Origin: Clostridiales bacterium
GTDB taxonomy: Bacteria; Bacillota; Clostridia; Oscillospirales; Oscillospiraceae
Assembly (NCBI GenBank): GCA_004553625.1
Contig: SFKX01000001.1
Span: 124,001-188,000, forward strand
Direction: 5' to 3'
DNA length: 64,000 nucleotides
The notes beneath the pieces are model-generated. The model searched no databases. It saw nothing but the letters and a program-made list of their open reading frames with translations, and was not told the origin of the DNA. The translations under genes were made by a program, and so were the position numbers. Positions 55,599 through 63,957 of the stretch are shown here, piece by piece (position 1 is the first letter of the stretch; the number at the start of each line of letters is the position of its first letter).

Positions 55599-57287
55599 CT
55601 AGTTATCGAAGTAATAGCCCGGGTCGTCGCTGGGGACGACGGGGTCTGTGGGGTAGGACGGGTCCTCTGGCGGGAACACCGGGTCCGTCGGCTCGATGGG
55701 GGGCTCCGTCGGCGTCGGCTCCGGCGTGGGACTCGGCGTCGGCGTCGGGTAGACGATGTCCTCCTCGTGGTAGTGGTACTCGCTGTAGGCCTCCAGCTCC
55801 TTCGAGAGCAGGTTGCCGTTCTTGTCGAAAACGCTCCGGTAGGTCGCGGCCTTGTAGCCCGTCGCCGTCTCCGGATATTCGCTGTTGCCGTAGACCAGCC
55901 AGGTGGCGTAGGTCATCTGCACGTAGCTGCCGTCCTCGTCCGTCCCGACGATGTGGACGCTCACCGTGTTCTTCGCCGTGTCCACCGAGGCCTCTATCTT
56001 TATCGGCCAGTCGCGGTTGTTCGTAAACTTGAACTCCGGTCCGCCCCAGCTCACCGTCGCGTCCAGGCCCGCGGGCAGGTAGCCCACCGGGAAGTAGTGG
56101 CAGGTCCGCACGTCTATCTGAAGGTTCGCCAAAAGCGCCGCGTAGTACAGCGTGGAAGAGACCTGGCAGATGCCTCCGCCGACCTCCTGCACGACCTGGC
56201 CGCCCGAGTATGCTCCCGCGGCCTTGTAGCCGCGCTCCGTCGTCCGCTCGCCAAGCGCGTCGTTATAGGAGAACTGCTCGCCCGGAGCGAGGATTATCCC
56301 GTCTATGCTCGCCGCAGCCAGCTGCACGTTCGTTATCCGGTTCTGCGTGCTGCCAGCAAGCGAGGTCGTCACCGTCTCGCCCAGGTCGTCCGCGAAGAGG
56401 CGGGACTCGACGTATTCCGTCGTCCGCTCCGGCTCCGTCAGCTCCAGCGGTATCTCGACCGTCTCGCCCAGCTCGGCGGCGTCCCAGAGCTTCTGCGCCT
56501 CTGCCTTGTTGAAGTCCACCCCGGTCACGGACTCCACGACCTCTTTCTTCTCCTTGTCGTAATAGGCGTCCTTCGCCTCGCAGCAGATGGAGTTGTAGAG
56601 TTCGTCAATGTCCAGCTCGACGGAGGCGTTCACCTCCACCTCGTAGTCCAGGGGGCCGTATTTCATGTCCTCCAGCGCGGTCTTGACCAGGCTCATAAGC
56701 TCGGACTCGTCTATCTCCACGGCGCTCGCGCCCTTGACTACCTCCAGCGTATCGCCCTTTATCTCGACCCCGGAGGTCATGAGCCCGGACTTAACCTGAG
56801 TTACCTCCTCACGGACGATGTCCGCGAGCGCGGCCTCGTCCACCTCGGCCTTTATCTCGACCTCGGCGCCGCTCACAAGGCAGCGCACATAGGCCATGAC
56901 GTTTTCAATTATCGTGCCGCCGTGGCAGTAGTCGAAGGCCCTGTCCGCGGCCTCCTGGGCCGTCAGCTCGGCGCCCACGTCCGCGGCATTCACCGTCAGC
57001 GTGTGCTCCAGGGGCAGCTCGACGGTGACGGTCTTTTCGCCCTCGCCCCAGCCCGCGGCCTCGAGCGCGGACGCCGCCTCCGAGGCAGTCATTCCGCCCA
57101 CGTCCGTGCCGTTCACGCTGACCTTGGGGTAGATCGTGTCCGAGCCGGACACATACACTCCGAAGCCCGCCGCGCCCGCCAGCAGCAGCGCCACCACGCA
57201 GACGCAGACTATCACCGCTATCTTTCCACCGTTCCCGCGCTTTTTGCGCTTCGGGGCCAGGTGTTTTCTTTCTGTTTCTCTTTTCAT
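55599..57287 (-). CDS. VanW family cell-wall protein with peptidoglycan-binding-like domains
   Basis: A 562-residue exported protein anchored by one N-terminal helix (about 23-47) after a basic start (KRETERKHLAPKRKKRG). Repeated domains of the PG_binding_4 type occupy about 50-300 (VSVNGTDVGGMTASEAASAL, VEINASV-like strands). The VanW domain lies at about 320-460 (APGEQFSYNDALGERTTERGYKAAGAYSGG, GGGICQVSSTLYYAALLANL, PVGYLPAGLDATVSWGGPEFKFTNN). A C-terminal tail has PTPTPSPTPEPTPTEPP repeats and ends in acidic residues. VanW is named for association with vancomycin resistance but its role is unknown. No van cluster is here, so no resistance is implied. Confidence 0.92.
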   Translation of the reverse strand: MKRETERKHLAPKRKKRGNGGKIAVIVCVCVVALLLAGAAGFGVYVSGSDTIYPKVSVNGTDVGGMTASEAASALEAAGWGEGEKTVTVELPLEHTLTVNAADVGAELTAQEAADRAFDYCHGGTIIENVMAYVRCLVSGAEVEIKAEVDEAALADIVREEVTQVKSGLMTSGVEIKGDTLEVVKGASAVEIDESELMSLVKTALEDMKYGPLDYEVEVNASVELDIDELYNSICCEAKDAYYDKEKKEVVESVTGVDFNKAEAQKLWDAAELGETVEIPLELTEPERTTEYVESRLFADDLGETVTTSLAGSTQNRITNVQLAAASIDGIILAPGEQFSYNDALGERTTERGYKAAGAYSGGQVVQEVGGGICQVSSTLYYAALLANLQIDVRTCHYFPVGYLPAGLDATVSWGGPEFKFTNNRDWPIKIEASVDTAKNTVSVHIVGTDEDGSYVQMTYATWLVYGNSEYPETATGYKAATYRSVFDKNGNLLSKELEAYSEYHYHEEDIVYPTPTPSPTPEPTPTEPPIEPTDPVFPPEDPSYPTDPVVPSDDPGYYFDN

Positions 57288-57349
57288 CTTATCCTCGGCC
57301 TTACTGAGTTATTTTTGGGGTCCCACGCGCATATGACGGGCTTCCGGCC

Positions 57350-58618
57350 TTATTGTTCCCGGCTGCGGCCTTTCATGTACATATCGCGGAAAAGTTCCTC
57401 GTCGTCCGGGGGCAGCTCGGTCTTTTCCTCCGCGTCGAAGGCCTCCTTCATCCAGGGGTTCACCGCAACGCGGCTGCCGGACTGCGCCTCCAAAAGCGCG
57501 CCTATCAGCAGGTTCGAGAGCAAAAAGCCCGAGCTCGTGAAGCGCCAGCGGCCCTCGTCCGTCTTGTACGCCCAGCCCTTCGCCGCGAACTCGCGCAGCG
57601 TCGCCTCCAGGGGGCGGAAGTCCGAGCGGTATTTGAGCGTGTACTCCCCGCCCTCTATGCCGCGCGCCGTCCTCATGCCCAGCATGACGTATTCCGAGGC
57701 GCGCTCTATCGGCGTTATCCGCTCGTACTCGTCCACGATGTTGAGGTCGCGCATGACGCCGATTATATATCTGTCCGCGTCCTTCACGTATGAAAACCGC
57801 GCCCCGCCCATGCAGGAGTGCGCCGCCGCGCCGAAGCCCAGGTATTCGCCCAGGGTCCAGTATTTGAGGTTGTGGCGGCACTCGAAGTTCTGTATGGCGA
57901 AGTTCGAGATCTCGTACTGGCCGTAGCCGTAGTGCTCGAGCATATCCGAGGCGTAGAGGTACATATCCGCCTGCTCGTCGTCCGAGGGCAGGAAGGGCGA
58001 GCCGTGGTATTTGTACATCGGCGTGCCGGGTTCGAGCGTGAGGCCGTAGCAGGAGATGTGCTCCGGCCGGAGGTCTATGGCGCGCATGAGCGTGTCGGCC
58101 CAGTCGGACTTCGTCTGGCTCGGCAGGCCGTAGATGAGGTCGATGCTGAGGTTGTCGAAATCCGCATCCCTGGCGGCGCCGACGGCCATCTCGACCTGCT
58201 TCCAGTTGTGGCGGCGGCCGATGAGCTTCAAAATGTCGTTATTTGCGGACTGCACGCCCAGCGATATCCGGTTGAAGCCCGCCTTGCGGAGCTTTTCGAG
58301 CTCGCGCACGGAGGCGCTGTCCGGGTTCACCTCGACCGTCACCTCGCTGCTCTTGAGCACCCGGCCCGAGCCGCGCAGCTCGTCCCAGAGCTCGAGCAGC
58401 CTGTCCGCGCCGTAGTAGCTGGGCGTCCCGCCGCCGAAGTAGACGCTGTCTATATAATAGCTCTTGATGGCGCCGTAGCTCTCGCGGATGTGCTCGACGA
58501 GGGCGTCCTGGTACTTGGGCATGAGCCTGTCGCAGCCGGCGACGGAGTAGAAGTCGCAGTAGCCGCACTTGGAGGCGCAGAACGGTATGTGGATGTAGAT
58601 TCCGAGCGTCTTGTCCAT
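57350..58618 (-). CDS. hemW: Haem chaperone HemW (coproporphyrinogen III oxidase-like radical SAM)
   Basis: A 422-residue radical SAM protein with C14-C18-C21 plus a following Cys-free Asp-Phe (IPFCASKCGYCDFYS), VYFGGGTPSYYG (about 61-72) and GVQSANNDILKLIGRRHN; the C-terminal HemN_C domain follows. HemW proteins bind haem and are often misannotated as HemN. The family is common even in haem-auxotrophic anaerobes. The usual N-terminal HemN residues for coproporphyrinogen are not evident. It lies between htpG and the VanW gene on the same strand. Confidence 0.92.
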   Translation of the reverse strand: MDKTLGIYIHIPFCASKCGYCDFYSVAGCDRLMPKYQDALVEHIRESYGAIKSYYIDSVYFGGGTPSYYGADRLLELWDELRGSGRVLKSSEVTVEVNPDSASVRELEKLRKAGFNRISLGVQSANNDILKLIGRRHNWKQVEMAVGAARDADFDNLSIDLIYGLPSQTKSDWADTLMRAIDLRPEHISCYGLTLEPGTPMYKYHGSPFLPSDDEQADMYLYASDMLEHYGYGQYEISNFAIQNFECRHNLKYWTLGEYLGFGAAAHSCMGGARFSYVKDADRYIIGVMRDLNIVDEYERITPIERASEYVMLGMRTARGIEGGEYTLKYRSDFRPLEATLREFAAKGWAYKTDEGRWRFTSSGFLLSNLLIGALLEAQSGSRVAVNPWMKEAFDAEEKTELPPDDEELFRDMYMKGRSREQ

Positions 58619-58669
58619 GTTTTGTGCCTCCCTGTGGGTAAATGTGGCTGAGCTCGCCTTTTCAATCCA

Positions 58670-60586
58670 TTAAAACAGCGAGCACACGTCCTCCGCGTAG
58701 GCGGAGGGGTCGTCGAGCTCCTCGCCGGCTATCAGCAGGGCCTGCGAGTGCAGGATGTTCACGAGCTTCTTCGCGCGCTCCGGGTCCGTCGCCACAGCGA
58801 CCTCCAGCGCCTTGAACGCCGGGTGCTCGCCGTTTAGCTCCAGCACGCGCGTCGCCTTCGGCGGCTCCATGCCCGTGTCCGGCATACGCTTGAAATACCG
58901 CTCCATCTCCAGCGTGATGCTGCCCTCCGTAGTCAGGCACACCGGCGCGGAGACCAGCTTGTGCGACAGGCGCACGATGCTCACCTTGTCCCCCAGCGTG
59001 TCCTTCACGAAGTCCAGAGTCGGCTTCACCTGTTCCTCGCGCTTTTCGAGGTCCGCCTTCTCCTCCTCGGTCTCGATGCCGAGGTCGCCCGTCACGATGT
59101 TGCAGAACTTCTTTTCCGCGTGCTGGCCCAGCTGCTCGACGATGTACTCGTCGACCTCCTCGGTCATGCACAGGATCTCGAAGCCCTTCGAGCGCACCAG
59201 CTCCGCCTGGGGCAGGCGCAGCATCTTGGACACAGAGTCGCCCACGGCGTAGTAGATGTACTTCTGCTCGGCGGGCATCCTGTCCGTATATTCCTTGAGC
59301 GTCGCGGTCTTGTCCTCCGCGACGTTGTAGATGAGCAGGTCGCGCAGAGACTCTATGTTCTGGCCGAAGTTCGCCACAGCGCCGTACCTGAGCTGGCGGC
59401 CGTAGTTCTTATAGAACTTCTCGTACTTCGGCCTGTCGTTCTCGAGCATCTTCAGAAGCTCGTTCTTTATTCGCTTATTCAGGTTCTGCGCGATTATGCG
59501 CAGCTGCCTGTCGTGCTGGAGCATTTCCCTGGAAATGTTCAGCGAGAGGTCCGGCGAGTCCACGATGCCGCGCACGAAGTAAAAGCTCTCGGCCAGGAGG
59601 TCCGGGCATTTTTCCATTATCATGACGCCCGAGCTGTAGAGCTGCAGGCCCGGCTCGTAATCGGAGCTCATGAAGTCCAGCAGCTGCTTGCCGGGGATGA
59701 AGAGCAGCGCCTTGTAGCTCACCTGGCCCTCGGCGTTCACGCGGATGACCGCGGCGGGGTCCGTCGTGTCGTGGAACTTCTCCTTGTAGAAGTTCATGCA
59801 GTCCTCGTCCGAGACCTCGGACTTCGAGCGCTGCCAGATGGGAACCATACTATTGACGGTTTCGCGCTCCGTTTTGTTCACGGTTTCATATTTCGGCGTG
59901 CCGTCCTCGTTCTTCTCGCCGGTCTCCTTGTACTCGGGGCGCTGGACGTCCATCTGGATGGGCCAGCGGATGTAGTCGGAGTATTTCTTTATGAGCCGCA
60001 TGAGCTTCCAGAGCTGCAGGAAGTCGGAGTATTTCTCGTTCTCGTCGTCGGGCTTTATGTGCATGATGACGTCCGTGCCGACGCCTTCCTTCTCGCACTC
60101 GGTTATCGTGTAGCCGTCCGCGCCCTCGGACTCCCACTTGTAGGCCTGGTCGGAGCCGTAGGCGCGGGAGATGACCGTGACCTTGTCGGACACCATGAAG
60201 GCGGAGTAGAAGCCCACGCCGAACTGGCCGATTATATCGACCTGCGCGCCCTCTTCCGTCGTTCCGTCTATGCCGCCCTTGAAGGCCATGGAGCCGCTCT
60301 TTGCGATGACGCCCAGGTTCTGCTCGAGCTCGTCGCGCGTCATGCCGATGCCGTTGTCCGAGACGGTTATCGTCCGCGCGGACTCGTCCATGGCGACGAG
60401 GATGCGGAAGTCCTCCCTGTTCATGCCGACCTGGTCGTCCGTGAGCGCGCGGTAGCTGAGCTTGTCTATGGCGTCCGAGGCGTTGGAGATTATCTCGCGC
60501 AGGAAGATCTCCTTGTGCGTGTAGATGGAGTTGATCATGAGGTCGAGAAGCCTCTTCGACTCGGCCTTGAATTGCTTCTTGGACAT
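58670..60586 (-). CDS. htpG: Molecular chaperone HtpG (Hsp90)
   Basis: A 638-residue ATP-dependent chaperone. The N-terminal ATPase domain carries the Bergerat motifs IFLREIISNASDAIDKL (catalytic Glu and Asn), VSDNGIGMTRDEL and FGVGFYSAFMVSDKV. A middle domain follows, and a dimerising C-terminal domain (LEVAVATDPERAKKLVNILHSQALLIAG). It assists folding and stability of client proteins in the cytoplasm. It is read from the promoter at 60641-60668 and divergent from metG. Confidence 0.95.
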   Translation of the reverse strand: MSKKQFKAESKRLLDLMINSIYTHKEIFLREIISNASDAIDKLSYRALTDDQVGMNREDFRILVAMDESARTITVSDNGIGMTRDELEQNLGVIAKSGSMAFKGGIDGTTEEGAQVDIIGQFGVGFYSAFMVSDKVTVISRAYGSDQAYKWESEGADGYTITECEKEGVGTDVIMHIKPDDENEKYSDFLQLWKLMRLIKKYSDYIRWPIQMDVQRPEYKETGEKNEDGTPKYETVNKTERETVNSMVPIWQRSKSEVSDEDCMNFYKEKFHDTTDPAAVIRVNAEGQVSYKALLFIPGKQLLDFMSSDYEPGLQLYSSGVMIMEKCPDLLAESFYFVRGIVDSPDLSLNISREMLQHDRQLRIIAQNLNKRIKNELLKMLENDRPKYEKFYKNYGRQLRYGAVANFGQNIESLRDLLIYNVAEDKTATLKEYTDRMPAEQKYIYYAVGDSVSKMLRLPQAELVRSKGFEILCMTEEVDEYIVEQLGQHAEKKFCNIVTGDLGIETEEEKADLEKREEQVKPTLDFVKDTLGDKVSIVRLSHKLVSAPVCLTTEGSITLEMERYFKRMPDTGMEPPKATRVLELNGEHPAFKALEVAVATDPERAKKLVNILHSQALLIAGEELDDPSAYAEDVCSLF

Positions 60587-60640
60587 GTATCGTCATTCCT
60601 CCTGAAAGAAATAATATATAAAGCATTTCGCAGTCTTATT

Positions 60641-60668
60641 ATTATAACACGGAAATGAAAATTTTCAA
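60641..60668 (-). promoter_or_regulatory. Promoter of htpG
   Basis: Minus strand: -35 TTGAAA (60663-60668), 16-bp spacer, perfect -10 TATAAT (60641-60646), about 55 bases upstream of the ATG at 60586. I see no CIRCE or CtsR-like repeat. Confidence 0.75.
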
Positions 60669-60697
60669 TACGCGCCCCGGGGGCCGGGAGGAAAAAC

Positions 60698-60726
60698 TTG
60701 ACGCGGCTGGGCAAATGCGTTACTAT
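60698..60726 (+). promoter_or_regulatory. Promoter of metG
   Basis: -35 TTGACG (60698-60703), 17-bp spacer, -10 TACTAT (60721-60726), about 58 bases upstream of the ATG at 60785. The leader is too short for a T-box. Confidence 0.75.
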
Positions 60727-60784
60727 ATTTGAATGGAAAACGGGCGTTTTCCAGATACAGAAGAGAGGAACGGAGGAATCTCCA

Positions 60785-62752
60785 ATGAGCGAGAAAGGCA
60801 CATTCTACATCACCACACCTATCTACTACCCGTCCGACAAACTGCACATCGGCCACACCTACTGCACCGTCGCGACGGACACCATAGCGCGTTATAAGCG
60901 AATGTGCGGCTACGACGTCATGTTCCTCACCGGTACGGACGAACACGGCCAGAAGATCGAGGAAAAGGCCAAGGACGCCGGCATGACGCCTCAGCAGTTC
61001 GTGGACAACATCGTCGAGGGCCCGGGCGGCATCCTCGACCTCTGGAAGCTCATGAACATCTCCAACGACCGCTTCATCCGCACCACGGACGATTACCACG
61101 TCGCCGGCATCCAGCGCATCTTCAAGAAGATGTACGACAACGGCGACATCTATAAGGGCAAGTACTCCGGCATGTACTGCACCCCCTGCGAGAGCTTCTG
61201 GACCGAGAGCCAGCTCGTGGACGGCAAATGCCCCGACTGCGGCCGCGAGGTCAAGTACGCCGAGGAAGAGGCATACTTCTTCCGCCTCTCCAAGTACGCG
61301 GACAGGGTGCGCGAGCTGCTGCTCACCGGCACCTTCCTCGAGCCCGCCAGCCGCGTCAACGAGATGATAAAGAACTTCATAGACCCCGGCCTCGAGGACC
61401 TCTGCGTCTCCCGCACCAGCTTCACCTGGGGCGTGCCGGTGGACTTTGACCCCGGCCACGTCGTCTACGTCTGGGTGGACGCCCTCTTCAACTACCTCAC
61501 CGCCCTCGGCTACATGAACGAGGGCCGCGACGGCAAGGAGAAATACTGGCCCGCAGACGTCCACATGGTCGGCAAGGAGATAGTCCGCTTCCACTCCATC
61601 ATCTGGCCCGCCATGCTCATGAGCGTGGGCGAGCCCCTGCCCAAAAAGGTGTTCGGCCACGGCTGGCTCCTGCTCGGCGGCGGCAAGATGTCCAAGTCCA
61701 AGGGCAACGTGGTTGACCCGTATATCCTCGCCGGGCGCTTCGGCGTGGACGCCCTGCGCTACTTCCTCATGCGCGAGTTCCCGCTCGGCTCGGACGGCAA
61801 CTTCTCCAACGAGCTGCTCATCGCCCGCATCAACTCCGACCTCGCCAACGACTACGGCAACCTTCTCTCCCGCACCGTGGCGATGGTCCTCAAGTACTTC
61901 GACGGCACCCTCCCCGCGGAGCGCGAGCCCGCTGAGGCGGACGCCGAGCTCGTCGGCATGGCCTCGGAGCTGCGCGGCAAGTACGAAAAGCTCATGGATA
62001 CCTTCCAGACCCAGGCCGCGCTGGAGGAGATATTCAAGGTCATCTCCCGCGCCAACAAGTATATAGACGAGAACGCCCCCTGGGTCCTCGCCAAGGACGA
62101 GTCAAAGCGCGCCCGCCTCGCCTCCGTCATGTATAACCTGCTCGAGGCCCTGCGCATTTGCACCTGCCTGCTCACGCCCTTCATGCCCGAAAGCTGCGAA
62201 AAGGCCTTCGCCCAGATAGGCGCGGACGAGTCCGTCCGCTGCTGGGAGAGCGCCGCCCACTGGGGCAGCCTGCCCGAAAACGTCAGCGTCACGAAGGGCG
62301 ACACGCTCTTCCCGCGCATAGACATGACGAAGGAACTCGCCGAGCTCGAAAAGCTCGAGGAAGAGGCCCGCAAGGCCGCCCTTCCCCCCATCGAGCTCGA
62401 GCCCCAGCTCACCGAGAACGTGGACTTCGACACCTTCTGCAAGTCCGACTTCCGCGTCGTCAAGGTCAAGAGCTGCGAGGCCGTCAAAAAGTCCGACAGG
62501 CTCCTCAAGTTCACCCTCGACGACGGCACCGGAGTTGACCGCCAGATCCTCTCCGGCATACACAAGTGGTACAAGCCCGAGGATCTCGTCGGCAAGACCC
62601 TCGTCGCCATCGTGAACCTGCCCCCGCGCAAGATGATGGGCCTCGAGTCGAACGGCATGCTCATCTCCGCCGTCCACAAGGAAAAGGGCGAGGAGGTCGT
62701 CCAGCTCATCATGGTGGACGATTCGATGCCGGCCGGAGCCAAGCTCTGCTGA
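60785..62752 (+). CDS. metG: Methionyl-tRNA synthetase
   Basis: A 655-residue class I synthetase charging tRNA-Met. HIGH is at 21-24 (SDKLHIGHTYC). The connective domain has zinc-type pairs CTPC and CPDC (about 131-160). KMSKS is at 301-305 (GGGKMSKSKGN). The anticodon-binding helical domain follows, then a fused C-terminal tRNA-binding OB-fold (FCKSDFRVVKVKSCEAVKKSDRLLKFTLDDG, MMGLESNGMLISA). Length fits the MetG type with C-terminal extension. The ATG at 60785 has GGAGG 8-10 bases upstream; an upstream in-frame extension overlaps the promoter and is rejected. Confidence 0.96.
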   Translation: MSEKGTFYITTPIYYPSDKLHIGHTYCTVATDTIARYKRMCGYDVMFLTGTDEHGQKIEEKAKDAGMTPQQFVDNIVEGPGGILDLWKLMNISNDRFIRTTDDYHVAGIQRIFKKMYDNGDIYKGKYSGMYCTPCESFWTESQLVDGKCPDCGREVKYAEEEAYFFRLSKYADRVRELLLTGTFLEPASRVNEMIKNFIDPGLEDLCVSRTSFTWGVPVDFDPGHVVYVWVDALFNYLTALGYMNEGRDGKEKYWPADVHMVGKEIVRFHSIIWPAMLMSVGEPLPKKVFGHGWLLLGGGKMSKSKGNVVDPYILAGRFGVDALRYFLMREFPLGSDGNFSNELLIARINSDLANDYGNLLSRTVAMVLKYFDGTLPAEREPAEADAELVGMASELRGKYEKLMDTFQTQAALEEIFKVISRANKYIDENAPWVLAKDESKRARLASVMYNLLEALRICTCLLTPFMPESCEKAFAQIGADESVRCWESAAHWGSLPENVSVTKGDTLFPRIDMTKELAELEKLEEEARKAALPPIELEPQLTENVDFDTFCKSDFRVVKVKSCEAVKKSDRLLKFTLDDGTGVDRQILSGIHKWYKPEDLVGKTLVAIVNLPPRKMMGLESNGMLISAVHKEKGEEVVQLIMVDDSMPAGAKLC

Positions 62753-62930
62753 AAGCTGGCCGAAATGCCGGAGGCATTTCGTGCCAAAGAGCCCCGGCGC
62801 AAGCGCCGATGGCCCTGCGCTCCGCTGCGCGCAAAGAAATGCACCGGTCTGCGGACTGGTGCATTTTTCACACTCCGCTCCGCGAGCAGTATTTTTCCCG
62901 AGGCAGAGCCCCGTGAAAAATGGATTCCAA
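62753..62930. repeat. Structured intergenic stretch with several hairpins
   Basis: About 180 bases without a gene, holding a chain of dyads: CGAAATGCC/GGCATTTCG (about 62761-62782), CGGCG/CGCCG with a CAAG loop (about 62804-62818), GCGC-rich pairs, the terminator at 62837-62868 and ATTTTTC/GAAAAAT (about 62890-62922). It resembles the REP-like or composite terminator spacers of G+C-rich Clostridia. Whether it is repeated in the genome cannot be told here. Confidence 0.55.
62837..62868 (+). terminator. Probable terminator downstream of metG
   Basis: AAATGCACC (62837-62845) pairs with GGTGCATTT (62858-62866), with inner GTC/GAC pairing and a TGCG loop. T5 at 62863-62867 overlaps the 3' arm. 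It stands 85 bases after the metG stop. Confidence 0.72.
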
Positions 62931-62959
62931 TTGCGCCGTGCGGGAAAGTGTGCTATCAT
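62931..62959 (+). promoter_or_regulatory. Probable promoter for the anchored unknown protein and PPC genes
   Basis: -35-like TTGCGC (62931-62936), 17-bp spacer, -10 TATCAT (62954-62959), about 30 bases before the ATG at 62990. Confidence 0.6.
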
Positions 62960-62989
62960 GGGCTTGTGATTGAAAGGAGGCGGCCGCAT

Positions 62990-63460
62990 ATGAGCAAGAA
63001 ACAAAGGCTCCTCGCCTTGTGCGTCCTGCTCGTCGTCGTGGTGGGGGCGCTCGTCTGGTATCATATCCCGGTGAAAACAGCGGCGAGCATGGAATTATAT
63101 TGCTCCGACCCGGCCGGGGGCGCGCTCGACGCCGAATTTGACCTCAGCATATCCCGCTCGCTCTTTGCCCAGGACAAGCTCGACGGGACGATCCGCGTCG
63201 GGGACAGGGAATATGTCGTGTGGACCTGGCAGAAATACGGTTTTTTTGAAAGTATACTGCGCAAATTTCAGGGGCAGATGAACATACCGGCCTTTGTCAA
63301 TCCGGACAATTTCGGCCATAGCGTGGAGCTGCTGATGAGCGATATCCTCTGGGTGCCCTTCATCGATTTCGGCTCCGGCTATGATATCGAGAATGTCAGC
63401 CTGCAGTTCACCTCCGACGATTACGCCAGCGGCCTCTGGAGCAACTACAAATTGACTTAA
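62990..63460 (+). CDS. Membrane-anchored or secreted protein of unknown function
   Basis: A 156-residue protein with a basic start and one hydrophobic segment (about 7-22, LLALCVLLVVVVGALVWY) that could be a signal anchor. The rest is a soluble, aromatic-rich domain with strands (ASMELYCSDPAGGALDAEFDLSISRSLF; DGTIRVGDREYVVWTW) and ends in SGLWSNYKLT. There is no lipobox cysteine at a proper site. I do not recognise a family. The ATG at 62990 follows AAAGGAGG; a long upstream in-frame extension lies in the structured spacer and is rejected. It lies 23 bases before the PPC gene. Confidence 0.7.
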   Translation: MSKKQRLLALCVLLVVVVGALVWYHIPVKTAASMELYCSDPAGGALDAEFDLSISRSLFAQDKLDGTIRVGDREYVVWTWQKYGFFESILRKFQGQMNIPAFVNPDNFGHSVELLMSDILWVPFIDFGSGYDIENVSLQFTSDDYASGLWSNYKLT

Positions 63461-63483
63461 CAAGGAAGAAGGAGAACTTTTCC

Positions 63484-63909
63484 ATGGAATACAGACGTTT
63501 CGGAAGCAAGCTAGTAGTCCGGCTCGAGCGGGGCGAGGAGGTCTGCGAAAAGCTCCTCGAGCTCGCGGAGCGGGAGAATATCCGCACGGCGGCGGTCAGC
63601 GGCATCGGCGCGAGCAATGACGTGACCCTCGGCGTGTTCGACACGGGGACGAAGGAGTACTTCAAAAAGCGCTACAACGGCATAGACTACGAGCTCGGCT
63701 CCCTCACCGGTACGCTCTCCCGCCAGGACGGCGCGCCCTACCTCCACCTGCACGCCGTCATCGGCAGCCCCGCGCACGAACAGTGCCACGCGGGACACCT
63801 TAACGCCGCCGTCATCAGCGCCACCTGCGAGCTGGTCATAGACCTCATAGACGGCGAGGTCGGCCGCCGCTTCGCAGAGGATATCGGCCTGAACCTCTTC
63901 GAGTTCTGA
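63484..63909 (+). CDS. PPC/DUF296 domain protein
   Basis: A 141-residue protein made of one PPC (plants and prokaryotes conserved) domain: EYRRFGSKLVVRLERGEEVCEKLLELAERENIRTAAVSGIGASNDVTLGVFD, then the conserved PYLHLHAVIGSPAHEQCHAGHL (His cluster, about 80-101). In plants the domain is fused to AT-hooks in DNA-associated proteins. Bacterial single-domain forms form trimers with an unproved function. The His/Cys cluster suggests metal binding. A GGAAGAAGGAG site precedes the ATG. Confidence 0.92.
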   Translation: MEYRRFGSKLVVRLERGEEVCEKLLELAERENIRTAAVSGIGASNDVTLGVFDTGTKEYFKKRYNGIDYELGSLTGTLSRQDGAPYLHLHAVIGSPAHEQCHAGHLNAAVISATCELVIDLIDGEVGRRFAEDIGLNLFEF

Positions 63910-63910
63910 A

Positions 63911-63951
63911 TAAAAAATCGCCCCGGACCTTTGAGGTCCGGGGCTTATTTT
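63911..63951. terminator. Bidirectional terminator after the PPC gene
   Basis: Perfect 10-bp stem GCCCCGGACC (63920-63929) and GGTCCGGGGC (63935-63944), with A6 before and TTATTTTTT after. It separates convergent genes. Confidence 0.9.
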
Positions 63952-63957
63952 TTACGC

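Noticed and set aside
55599-57287. Vancomycin resistance locus
   Set aside because: VanW-family proteins are widespread in Clostridia without resistance; no vanH, vanA/B, vanX or two-component genes are present.
55767-57926. 719-codon frame on the plus strand
   Set aside because: Antisense to the VanW and hemW genes; no recognisable domain or ribosome site.
60587-60784. T-box or S-box leader before metG
   Set aside because: The transcript leader is under 60 bases and shows no T-box or SAM-riboswitch elements.
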